Shown here piece by piece: positions 7,162-13,040 of a stretch of DNA of 23,586 nucleotides (its first letter is position 1; each line of letters begins with the position of its first letter). The DNA comes from CAYPQL01 sp964412905 (GTDB lineage Bacteria; Patescibacteriota; Minisyncoccia; JAHIHE01; JAGLIN01). The position numbers and the translations under genes are program-made. The stretch covers positions 1 through 23,586 of the forward strand of contig CAYPQL010000020.1 in the NCBI GenBank assembly GCA_964412905.1. The letters are read 5' to 3'. Below the pieces are notes generated by a model. It saw only the letters and a program-made list of their open reading frames with translations. It was not told the DNA's origin and searched no databases.

Positions 7162-7794
7162 TTAATCCCAACCTTCAATAATCTCAATGTTATTTATTTT
7201 CCATTCTTTATTAGATTTTATAAGCTCCATTTTTATTTTTTTTATGCCTGTATTAATAATAAGATCTTTTATATCACCAGTATAACGATCGCCTTTTTCA
7301 TCAACCCAGACCATTGTGTCTCTCTGGACAATCGCGCCGGCAAAATTATCAACGCTTAAGTTTATATTCATAGCCGCCCTTTCCTTTTCGCAATAAATAA
7401 AACCGGAGTCTATCAATCTCGCTCTTACGGTAAAATACTTTTGCGATTGGTTTTCCATTTCTTTTTTCATTTCTGTTACTCTATTCTCTTCTCTGTTTTT
7501 CATCTCGTCAGTCATGTAATAATACTGCGATTCAATATTAGAGAAATTCCCCAATGCATAAGAATAGTAAATACCGGCAAAAGTTTCCGCGATTGTTTTC
7601 ACTCTTTCTTCTTCTGTTAATTCTTCCGGTTTATTATCTGAGTCGCTAGGCCGATACTCTTCTTGCTGATTGTCTTGATTTAGAATATTTCTATTTCTTT
7701 CTTTGGGGAAAAAAACAAAACTGGCTATAAGAGAAAACAAAACAACAAAAATTACAGAGCCAATAATTATAATTTTTTTAAAACCGCTTGTCAT
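7162..7794 (-). CDS. Hypothetical single-pass membrane protein
   Basis: I do not recognise this 210-residue protein. It has one N-terminal membrane helix (about residues 8-28, IIIIGSVIFVVLFSLIASFV) with a positive start, a polar acidic linker (about 32-62), and a soluble domain with helices then strands. The domain ends MELIKSNKEWKINNIEIIEGWD, which resembles the closing strands of NTF2-like or VirB8/TcpC-like domains; this is a weak guess. The topology predicts the domain outside the cytoplasm. It lies 33 bp upstream of the propeller/pilin gene on the same strand, so the two may work together at the envelope. A TATAAT-like -10 is seen at 7839-7844, without a convincing -35. Confidence 0.75.
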   Translation of the reverse strand: MTSGFKKIIIIGSVIFVVLFSLIASFVFFPKERNRNILNQDNQQEEYRPSDSDNKPEELTEEERVKTIAETFAGIYYSYALGNFSNIESQYYYMTDEMKNREENRVTEMKKEMENQSQKYFTVRARLIDSGFIYCEKERAAMNINLSVDNFAGAIVQRDTMVWVDEKGDRYTGDIKDLIINTGIKKIKMELIKSNKEWKINNIEIIEGWD

Positions 7795-7906
7795 AATATT
7801 TGAGATATTTACTATAGACTATTTTTCATTTTATCTAAATTATAAAATGCGCAAAACAAAAATTCTCAAAGAAAAACTCACTATTAGACATATAGACATA
7901 ACAGCC

Positions 7907-8464
7907 CTAAAACTGGACTTTTGGAACTTCTTTTTCTTTCACATCTTCAATCTCAAAGAATTCTCTTTTCTGGATATTTAATATTCCCGCAACAATGCTG
8001 TCGGGAAAAACCAAAATCTTCGTGTTGAGATCGCGGACATTGCCGTTGTAAAACCTTCTGGAAGCTTGGATTTTGTTTTCGGTGTCAGAGAGTTCTCTTT
8101 GAAGCTCAAGAAAGTTTTCATTAGCTCTAAGCTGCGGATAGTTCTCGGAAACCGCGAATAGACTCTTAAGAGCTCCTGTGAGCATATTTTCCGCTCCAGC
8201 TTTTTGTTCAGGACTTTGCGCGTTCATCGCGTTCGCCCTCGCTTGAGTGACTTTTTCAAAAAGCTCTCTTTCGTGCGTGGCATAGCCTTTGACAGTGTTG
8301 ATTAAATTCGGAATCAAATCATATCTTCTTTTTAATTGCACATCAATGTCGCTCCAAGCTTCATCGGTTCGAACTTTTAGTTTGATAAGTCCGTTATAAA
8401 TTCCCACAAACCATAACGCTGCGGCGATTAAGATGACAACAAGCAATAATAGTAATGTTTCCAT
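7907..8464 (-). CDS. lemA: LemA family protein
   Basis: This is a full-length LemA protein of 185 residues. It has an N-terminal membrane helix (about 3-22) and then a long helical bundle with the family core YNGLIKLKVRTDEAWSDIDV, QLKRRYDLIPNLINTVKGYA and the C-terminal NRRFYNGNVRDLN-type segment, here ASRRFYNGNVRDLNTKI. LemA proteins are membrane-anchored. Their exact function is unclear, but genes are often next to htpX, which suggests a link to membrane quality control. Here htpX is on the same strand but separated by four genes. ATG 8464 has no ribosome binding site. A promoter may overlap the groESL terminator near 8575-8609 (TTGTAA and an AT-rich -10), weakly supported. Confidence 0.95.
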   Translation of the reverse strand: METLLLLLVVILIAAALWFVGIYNGLIKLKVRTDEAWSDIDVQLKRRYDLIPNLINTVKGYATHERELFEKVTQARANAMNAQSPEQKAGAENMLTGALKSLFAVSENYPQLRANENFLELQRELSDTENKIQASRRFYNGNVRDLNTKILVFPDSIVAGILNIQKREFFEIEDVKEKEVPKVQF

Positions 8465-8611
8465 ATTTTTTTCTTAATTTATTAAATTAAATTTATCAAC
8501 ATCTGCGCAAATACTTGCAAGCAACGCGTCGACACATCGCTTTCGCTTAGCACGGATGTTAAAATGTTAAAATGATACTTATATAATATCACAAATAAAA
8601 TTTTTTACAAG

Positions 8612-8641
8612 AAAAAAAGCTCCACCCTCAAAGGGTGGAGC
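8612..8641 (-). terminator. Intrinsic terminator of the groES-groEL operon
   Basis: The arms GCTCCACCCT (8619-8628) and AGGGTGGAGC (8632-8641) form a perfect 10-bp GC-rich stem with a 3-nt loop. On the minus strand it is followed by seven U (complement of 8612-8618). It sits about 70 bp after the groEL stop, in the correct direction. Confidence 0.92.
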
Positions 8642-8678
8642 CGGCAAAGCGGAAACTAAACATATTCTACGACTTCCT

Positions 8679-8703
8679 ATTCATAATTCATAGTTCATAA
8701 TTC
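8679..8703. repeat. 7-bp tandem repeat (ATTCATA) after groEL
   Basis: About 3.5 copies of ATTCATA, one with A to G at the first base, lie 5 bp past the groEL stop codon. The unit is the same as in the array at 1-55. Confidence 0.8.
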
Positions 8704-8708
8704 CAATC

Positions 8709-10373
8709 CTACATCCCCATTCCGCCACCCATTGAAGGCATTGGATGATTATCCTTCTTTTCCGGCAAATCCGTAATCGCGACTTCCGTCGTCAGAAGCA
8801 TCGCTGAAACCGAAATCGCGTTTTCCACGGCGGATCTGGTTACTTTCACCGGATCAATAATTCCTTCTTTGATCATATCATCAACCATAGTTCCCGAAAC
8901 GGCATTATAGCCGTTATTTTTCAATTCCGACTTTCTGACGATATTCGCCACGACCGGACCCTCTTCTTTTCCGGCATTTTGCACGATCTGCCGAAGCGGC
9001 TCTTCAAGCGCTCGAAGAAGAATTTTAAATCCCGCGTCAAACTCTTCCGCAATGTCTTTATTGGGAGATATAATCTTATTTTGAATAAATTTATTATTTA
9101 CGGCGACTCCCGCTTTTACAAGGGCGGTTCCGCCTCCAGCGACAATGCCTTCTTCCACGGCGGCTTTGGTGGCGGCAAGCGCGTCTTCAACTTTGTGCTT
9201 TTTATAGGTAAGCTCGGATTCCGTGGCGGCGCCGACTTTCAAAACCGCAACTCCGCCGGCAAGTTTCGCCAATCTTTCCTGAAGTTTTTCCTTGTCAAAA
9301 TCAGAATCGCTCGCTTGAATTTCTTTTCTTATCTGAGATATTCTGGCATTAATTTCTTTCTTATCTCCCTTGCCATCAACGATTATCGTGCTGTCTTTTT
9401 TGGCGATAACTTTTTTCGCCTTTCCCAGCATATCAATCGTCGCGTTTTCAAGTTTTATTCCAAGGTCTTCAGTGATTACTTTTCCTCCCGTCACAACGGC
9501 GATATCCGAAAGCATTTCTTTTCTTCTGTCGCCAAATCCGGGAGCTTTTACGGCAAGCGCGTTGAATGTTCCGCGAATTTTATTTATTACCAAAGTTGCC
9601 AAAGCCTCGCCATCAACTTCTTCCGCAATAATCACGACATCTTTTTTCCCTTGCTGGGTTATTTTTTCAAGAATCGGAAGGATTTCGCTAAGCGAGGAAA
9701 TCTTTTTATCAGTTATTAAAATATAAGGATCTTCAAATTCCGCTTGCATTTTTTCAGAATCCGTGATCATATAAGGAGAAATATATCCTTTGTCAAACTG
9801 CATTCCTTCCACCACTTCGCTGCTCATTCCAAAAGTCTGGGACTCTTCAACGGTAATCACGCCGTCTTTGCCGACTTTTTCCATAACTTCGGCGATTATT
9901 TTTCCGATTTCCGGATCTTCTGCTGAAATTGTCGCCACTTGCGCAATTTCTTCTTTAGTCTCAATTCTTTTAGCATTGGCTTTTAGCTCTTTAATGACTT
10001 CTTTACCTGCCGCCTCAATCCCATGCCTGATTCCAACGGGATTTACTCCCATCGCCACATATTTCAAGCCTTCCCTGATAATGGCTTGGGTTAGAACTGT
10101 CGCGGTCGTAGTTCCGTCTCCGGCGACATCGTTGGTTTTGGAAGCGACTTCTTTAATAAGCTCCGCCCCGATATTTTCAAACTTATTTTCCAGTTCAATT
10201 TCCTTGGCGATCGTCACTCCGTCATTGGTGATTGTCGGAGCGCCATAGCCTTTGTCCAAAATCGCGTTTCGCCCTTTCGGGCCGAGAGTGATCTTCACGG
10301 CATCGGCGACTTTGTCTATTCCTCTTTTTATCGCCTGCCTTGAATCCTCATTGAATTTTATATCTTTTGCCAT
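8709..10373 (-). CDS. groEL: Chaperonin GroEL (60 kDa)
   Basis: GroEL forms the double-ring folding chamber that works with GroES and ATP in the cytoplasm. The 554-residue product has the complete family pattern: start MAKDIKFNEDSRQAIKRG, the ATP site VKITLGPKGRNAIL and NDVAGDGTTTATVLTQAI, the apical segment with GKEGVITVEE-type sequence (GKDGVITVEESQTF), KAPGFGDRRKEML, GIVAGGGTALV in the equatorial domain, and a short GGM-rich tail (MGGGMGM). It is the second gene of the operon, 104 bp after groES. It has no own ribosome binding site, and repeats in the gap could form a hairpin. Regulation should be by HrcA at the CIRCE site upstream of groES. The terminator lies at 8612-8641. Confidence 0.98.
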   Translation of the reverse strand: MAKDIKFNEDSRQAIKRGIDKVADAVKITLGPKGRNAILDKGYGAPTITNDGVTIAKEIELENKFENIGAELIKEVASKTNDVAGDGTTTATVLTQAIIREGLKYVAMGVNPVGIRHGIEAAGKEVIKELKANAKRIETKEEIAQVATISAEDPEIGKIIAEVMEKVGKDGVITVEESQTFGMSSEVVEGMQFDKGYISPYMITDSEKMQAEFEDPYILITDKKISSLSEILPILEKITQQGKKDVVIIAEEVDGEALATLVINKIRGTFNALAVKAPGFGDRRKEMLSDIAVVTGGKVITEDLGIKLENATIDMLGKAKKVIAKKDSTIIVDGKGDKKEINARISQIRKEIQASDSDFDKEKLQERLAKLAGGVAVLKVGAATESELTYKKHKVEDALAATKAAVEEGIVAGGGTALVKAGVAVNNKFIQNKIISPNKDIAEEFDAGFKILLRALEEPLRQIVQNAGKEEGPVVANIVRKSELKNNGYNAVSGTMVDDMIKEGIIDPVKVTRSAVENAISVSAMLLTTEVAITDLPEKKDNHPMPSMGGGMGM

Positions 10374-10477
10374 AATTTTTAATTTAATTAATTATTACTT
10401 TATTAACGAATTAAAGAATTAACGGATTTAAAGTAAATTCGTTAATCCGCAATTCGTTAATCCGTTAATGTCAAATA
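10374..10477 (-). other. groES-groEL intergenic region with TTAATCCG/TTCGTTAA repeats and hairpin
   Basis: This 104-bp gap holds several copies of TTCGTTAATCCG and its inverse TTAACGAATTAA. One clear hairpin has arms 10420-10430 and 10434-10444 (one mismatch, loop of 3). The words match those at the 3' end of uvrA (13025-13045). Such a structure between groES and groEL could adjust the ratio of the two proteins by local mRNA processing. That is inference. Confidence 0.55.
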
Positions 10478-10771
10478 TTATTCCACTATCGCCATAATAT
10501 CTTCATCCGAGACGACAAGATATTCTTTACCGTCCAATTTTATTTCCGTCGGGCTGTATTTGGAAAATAAAACAGTGTCACCGACTTTTACATCAATTGG
10601 TATTCTGCTCCCGTTTTTATCAATTTTTCCTGGACCGACTGCTAAAACTTTCGCCTGCTCCGGCTTTTCCTTGTCAACCGTGTCGGGAATAATAATCCCG
10701 CTTTTTGTTTTCTCCTCTTTAGAGACTGCCTCTAAAATAACTTTGTTTCCAAGAGGTTTTAGTTTCATCAT
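10478..10771 (-). CDS. groES: Co-chaperonin GroES (10 kDa)
   Basis: GroES is the heptameric lid of the GroEL chamber. The 97-residue product has the expected start MKLKPLGNKVILEAV, the mobile loop with KTKSGIIIPDT (about 22-32), AKVLAVGPGK, VGDTVLFSKYSPTEIKLDGKEYLVV and the end DEDIMAIVE. Two ATG codons in a row start the gene (10771 and 10768); the second fits the family better. Unlike most genes here it has a usable Shine-Dalgarno sequence, AAAGGAAAG, a few bases upstream. It is first in the operon, driven by the promoter at 10956-10983 and the CIRCE operator at 10925-10951. Confidence 0.98.
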   Translation of the reverse strand: MMKLKPLGNKVILEAVSKEEKTKSGIIIPDTVDKEKPEQAKVLAVGPGKIDKNGSRIPIDVKVGDTVLFSKYSPTEIKLDGKEYLVVSDEDIMAIVE

Positions 10772-10853
10772 AAAACTTTCCTTTCTTTTTACTTGTGTTT
10801 ATGAATTAGGCAAGTAAAATATTAGATTTATTAAATTAAGCTACAAGCGCCTT

Positions 10854-10887
10854 AGAAGCTAAGCTTCCAATTGGAAGCTTAGCTTCT
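10854..10887. other. Perfect 34-bp palindrome in the groESL leader
   Basis: The arms AGAAGCTAAGCTTCCAA and its exact reverse complement meet with no spacer. It lies between CIRCE and groES, inside the predicted 5' untranslated RNA, about 83 nt before the start codon. No U-run follows on the minus strand, so it is not a normal terminator. As RNA it would form a strong hairpin that might protect the mRNA 5' end; as DNA it could be a second operator. Confidence 0.85.
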
Positions 10888-10924
10888 GAAACACCAAATT
10901 GAAATTCCTTAGAAATAATTCCTT

Positions 10925-10951
10925 TTAGCACTCCAACCAACCGAGTGCTAG
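10925..10951 (-). promoter_or_regulatory. CIRCE operator (HrcA binding site)
   Basis: TTAGCACTC (10925-10933) and GAGTGCTAG (10943-10951) flank exactly nine bases. This matches the CIRCE consensus except for one end base. It overlaps the predicted transcription start of groES-groEL, so bound HrcA would block initiation. An hrcA gene is expected elsewhere in the genome. Confidence 0.97.
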
Positions 10952-10955
10952 TATC

Positions 10956-10983
10956 ATTATATTCGTTTGCAAAAATGTGTCAA
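10956..10983 (-). promoter_or_regulatory. Sigma70-type promoter of groES-groEL
   Basis: On the minus strand TTGACA (10978-10983) and TATAAT (10956-10961) are separated by 16 bp; both hexamers match consensus. Transcription should start near 10949, at the edge of CIRCE. Confidence 0.92.
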
Positions 10984-11028
10984 GAGAATGTAAAAAGTTA
11001 AATGTAAAAAGTAAAAACAAAATTCCAA

Positions 11029-11060
11029 ATTCATAATTCATTATTCATTATTCATTATTC
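11029..11060. repeat. 7-bp tandem repeat (ATTCATA/ATTCATT) over a stop codon
   Basis: About 4.5 units of ATTCATT/ATTCATA. The stop codon of the nucleotidyltransferase gene (11055-11057) lies inside the array, as in the glycosyltransferase at the left edge. Confidence 0.85.
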
Positions 11061-12173
11061 TAATTCCATTCCCGATTCTTTTTGATTTGCAAACTCCAAA
11101 AGCCCAAGTTCTTTCATTCTTTTATTAAATTCTGGGATGATAACTTTTTCTTGAAGCTTGGGGTGAAATTCCAGCTGGTCATCGCTTATGGTAATTCGCC
11201 CGTTCTTATTTTTAAACGATGGGTTTTTCTTTATCTTCGCAATCTGAATTCTGGAAAGTGTTTTTTCAAAATAATCCCCGATTTTTCCGGATAGAATAGA
11301 CTCAAAAATCTTGGCTATGAATGAAAGCGCCCTATTTTTCCCCACGCTTGTTGAAAATCTAAGTTCCGACAAATTGTAATTCTGAACATAGTTTTTTATC
11401 CAAATATTGTTTTTCTGAAATTCTTGAAATGTTTTTATATTATCCGCATCGTCATACACATTTATCAAATGAGAATAAAGATGAGCGTCATAAAGGCTTA
11501 AAAATGGAATCTGGAGCGACTTGTCCGTGATATAATGATTAAGGCAAATTTTGTCTTTCGTATTTTTTTCGCTTCTTCTGGCGCCCAGCAAAAAAATCAG
11601 CGCCGTCAAAAAAACCCTCGCAGTCCAAATTCTTCCGTTCTTGGCGATAACCATAATATCAACATCCGAATTTTTCTTGCTGCTTCCCAGCGCCAGCGAT
11701 CCGCTTATCAAAACCCCCCTCAAAAACGGAACCGCCCGCATAATCCCATATATTTTTTTCGCCTTCTTCCACTTCCCATCCGCAATCTTTCTCCCGTCTA
11801 ATCTTTTTTGCACAATATCTGAGCCGCTCGTCTTCAAAAAATAAAACCCTAATTTCTGCCCCGCATACTTTTTCAAATACTCACTATTGTTCAGTAAATA
11901 GCAAATAGAGACATAAGTTTCACTGTCATTGCGAGGGCGATTAGCCCGTGGCAATCCCGAATTTAATATCGCATTGCTTGATATTATGGTTTGACACATA
12001 TTATCTCGGGATTGCCGCGTCGCTCTGATGAGCTCCTCGCAATGACAATCATTTATCAAATACAAAAAAACCTCAAAGCTCGTCAGAGGGTAATTCAAAA
12101 TATCATAATACGCGATCGTCGCGAGGATTTGCCTCTCCAATCTTTCATCATTTTCGCTGTTGACACATTTCAT
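11055..12173 (-). CDS. Nucleotidyltransferase-fold protein with N-terminal winged helix, carrying an in-frame repeat insertion
   Basis: The 372-residue protein matches a type common in Patescibacteria. It has an N-terminal winged-helix-like part (about 10-110 without the insert; AYYDILNYPLTSFEVFLYLI) and then a nucleotidyltransferase core: G158-S159-LALGSSKKNSD170-V-D172-IMVIAKNGRIWTARVFLTA, and further KTKDKICLNHYI. A helical C-terminal part ends HPKLQEKVIIPEFNKRMKEL. The substrate is unknown. Residues 43-83 (CHCEELIRATRQSRD to RPRND) are read from a 122-bp palindromic element and break the winged-helix part in a loop. The frame is kept on both sides, so a product about 41 residues longer than normal is possible. 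ATG 12173 has no ribosome binding site. A plus-strand promoter overlaps its first codons. Confidence 0.88.
   Translation of the reverse strand: MKCVNSENDERLERQILATIAYYDILNYPLTSFEVFLYLINDCHCEELIRATRQSRDNMCQTIISSNAILNSGLPRANRPRNDSETYVSICYLLNNSEYLKKYAGQKLGFYFLKTSGSDIVQKRLDGRKIADGKWKKAKKIYGIMRAVPFLRGVLISGSLALGSSKKNSDVDIMVIAKNGRIWTARVFLTALIFLLGARRSEKNTKDKICLNHYITDKSLQIPFLSLYDAHLYSHLINVYDDADNIKTFQEFQKNNIWIKNYVQNYNLSELRFSTSVGKNRALSFIAKIFESILSGKIGDYFEKTLSRIQIAKIKKNPSFKNKNGRITISDDQLEFHPKLQEKVIIPEFNKRMKELGLLEFANQKESGMELE
11925..12046. mobile_element. MITE-like palindromic element, copy 1 (122 bp, inside a gene)
   Basis: Perfect 12-bp terminal inverted repeats GTCATTGCGAGG (11925-11936) and CCTCGCAATGAC (12035-12046). 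A perfect 11-bp inner pair, GGCAATCCCGA (11950-11960) and TCGGGATTGCC (12006-12016), follows. The ends belong to the widely seen GTCATTGCGAG...CTCGCAATGAC type of bacterial palindromic repeat. It has no coding capacity for a transposase and no clear target duplication. It is translated in frame within the nucleotidyltransferase. Confidence 0.92.
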
Positions 12174-12188
12174 TTTTTGTGATATTAT
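12160..12188 (+). promoter_or_regulatory. Near-consensus sigma70 promoter on the plus strand
   Basis: TTGACA (12160-12165), a spacer of 17 bp and TATTAT (12183-12188). Transcription would start near 12195 and run through repeat copy 2 towards the plus-strand gene at 12568. The -35 hexamer lies inside the first codons of the divergent nucleotidyltransferase gene. Confidence 0.72.
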
Positions 12189-12231
12189 TTTTTGTTATGT
12201 TTAGACTTGCTCACCTTTCTTAAAAAACCTT

Positions 12232-12353
12232 GTCATTGCGAGCATCAGCGAAGCAATCTCGGATCTGCGCAAACAAACCAATAATTATTTTTACATTTTA
12301 TCGCTGGAATGTGAATGCGAGATTGCTTCGTCGCTGATGCTCCTCGCAATGAC
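12232..12353. mobile_element. MITE-like palindromic element, copy 2 (122 bp, intergenic)
   Basis: The ends GTCATTGCGAG (12232-12242) and CTCGCAATGAC (12343-12353) match copy 1. The arms continue inward with CATCAGCG...AAGCAATCTCG and its complement; the right arm has about 6 extra bases. The length is again 122 bp, but the middle is unrelated to copy 1. T-runs of six flank it on both sides in the sense needed for termination on each strand, so it may act as a two-way terminator. Confidence 0.92.
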
Positions 12354-12448
12354 ACTTTTTTAAAAGAAGCTGAGTAGTTATAAAAAACGACAAAAAAGCT
12401 CTTTGACAAAACAAAACATCGTTTCCCTCGCCTACTCTTTAATTCCGC

Positions 12449-12504
12449 TTTAGAGATGGACAATTTGATTATCAAAACTGGCAATCAAATTCTCCATCTC
12501 TAAA
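12449..12504 (+). other. 56-nt hairpin in the leader of the plus-strand gene
   Basis: The outer arms TTTAGAGATGGA (12449-12460) and TCCATCTCTAAA (12493-12504) pair over 12 bp. After one C/C mismatch, AATTTGATT (12462-12470) pairs with AATCAAATT (12483-12491) around a 12-nt loop. No U-run follows on either strand. It ends 63 nt before the start codon. With copy 2 of the palindromic element it fills most of the 394-bp gene-free stretch 12174-12567. Confidence 0.85.
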
Positions 12505-12567
12505 AATAATTTCTTGAAAAAGAATTTATTTAAGGAGTGGTGGAAGAAATATTTGGAGGTAAAGAAA

Positions 12568-12951
12568 ATGTTTGAAAATATAAAAAAATTGATAAAAGGA
12601 ACTGCAAGAGAATCAGAGGAAACTACAATGATCATGCCCTATCTTGGTTCCGCATTGCGTTCCTCTAAAAAAGAGGCGATGGCATATCTGCTATTTGAAA
12701 CCATGAGATGGAAAAATAAAAAGGTTGGCGATAAAATTTTTGTTACTGAATTAATGGAAGTTCTTAGAGAACTTGAGAAAGACAAAAATCTTCCAACCGT
12801 ATATAAAATATTTCCAAATCCGTGCTGGAACGCATTCTGGGAAATGGGCAACGAAGGATTGCTTATAATCCACAAAAAAGAAGCTGGAGAAAAAGAGGAA
12901 GATTTTGTTGTGATAACTGAAAAGCTAAACGAACTCCTCTCCAAAATTTAA
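12568..12951 (+). CDS. Hypothetical small cytoplasmic protein, only plus-strand gene
   Basis: I do not recognise this 127-residue protein. ATG 12568 is chosen because GGAGG (12555-12559) lies 8 nt upstream, the best Shine-Dalgarno site in the window. The frame also opens at TTG 12514, which would add 18 lysine-rich residues. No signal peptide or membrane helix is seen. The N-terminus is basic (MFENIKKLIKGTARES). The middle is helical (SSKKEAMAYLLFETMRWKNK, VTELMEVLRELEKDK). The rest contains FPNPCWNAFWEMGNEGLLII and ends in an acidic helix. It forms a single-gene unit: promoter candidate at 12160, structured leader, terminator at 12937-12994. Strand and ribosome binding site set it apart from its neighbours, which could reflect separate acquisition. 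Confidence 0.8.
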   Translation: MFENIKKLIKGTARESEETTMIMPYLGSALRSSKKEAMAYLLFETMRWKNKKVGDKIFVTELMEVLRELEKDKNLPTVYKIFPNPCWNAFWEMGNEGLLIIHKKEAGEKEEDFVVITEKLNELLSKI

Positions 12952-12994
12952 GAAATCTAACAACTTTTCTTAACTTTTTTGGAGAGATTTTTTT
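12937..12994 (+). terminator. Long intrinsic terminator of the plus-strand gene
   Basis: CTCTCCAAAA (12937-12946) pairs with TTTTGGAGAG (12977-12986). An inner pair, TTAAGAAA (12948-12955) with TTTCTTAA (12966-12973), extends the stem. A run of seven T follows at 12988-12994. The stem begins inside the last codons of the gene. Confidence 0.9.
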
Positions 12995-13040
12995 ATTGCC
13001 CGAAATATTTCAATGTCCAATCCATTAATTCTTTAATCCG

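Noticed and set aside
8979..10248. Long plus-strand open frames opposite groEL (8979-9719, 9790-10248)
   Set aside because: They lie wholly antisense to a complete, highly conserved groEL and have compositions expected from its mirror frames.
12403..12438. Second promoter for the plus-strand gene (TTGACA at 12403)
   Set aside because: The nearest -10-like hexamer, TACTCT at 12433, is 24 bp away, too far for a normal sigma70 spacing.
12245..12484. Minus-strand frame of 79 codons
   Set aside because: It is largely read from palindromic copy 2 (SLRGASATKQSR is a repeat-derived peptide) and has no ribosome binding site or family signature.
12514..12567. TTG 12514 as start of the plus-strand gene
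   Set aside because: ATG 12568 has GGAGG at ideal distance, while TTG 12514 has no ribosome binding site and would add only a basic, low-complexity extension.
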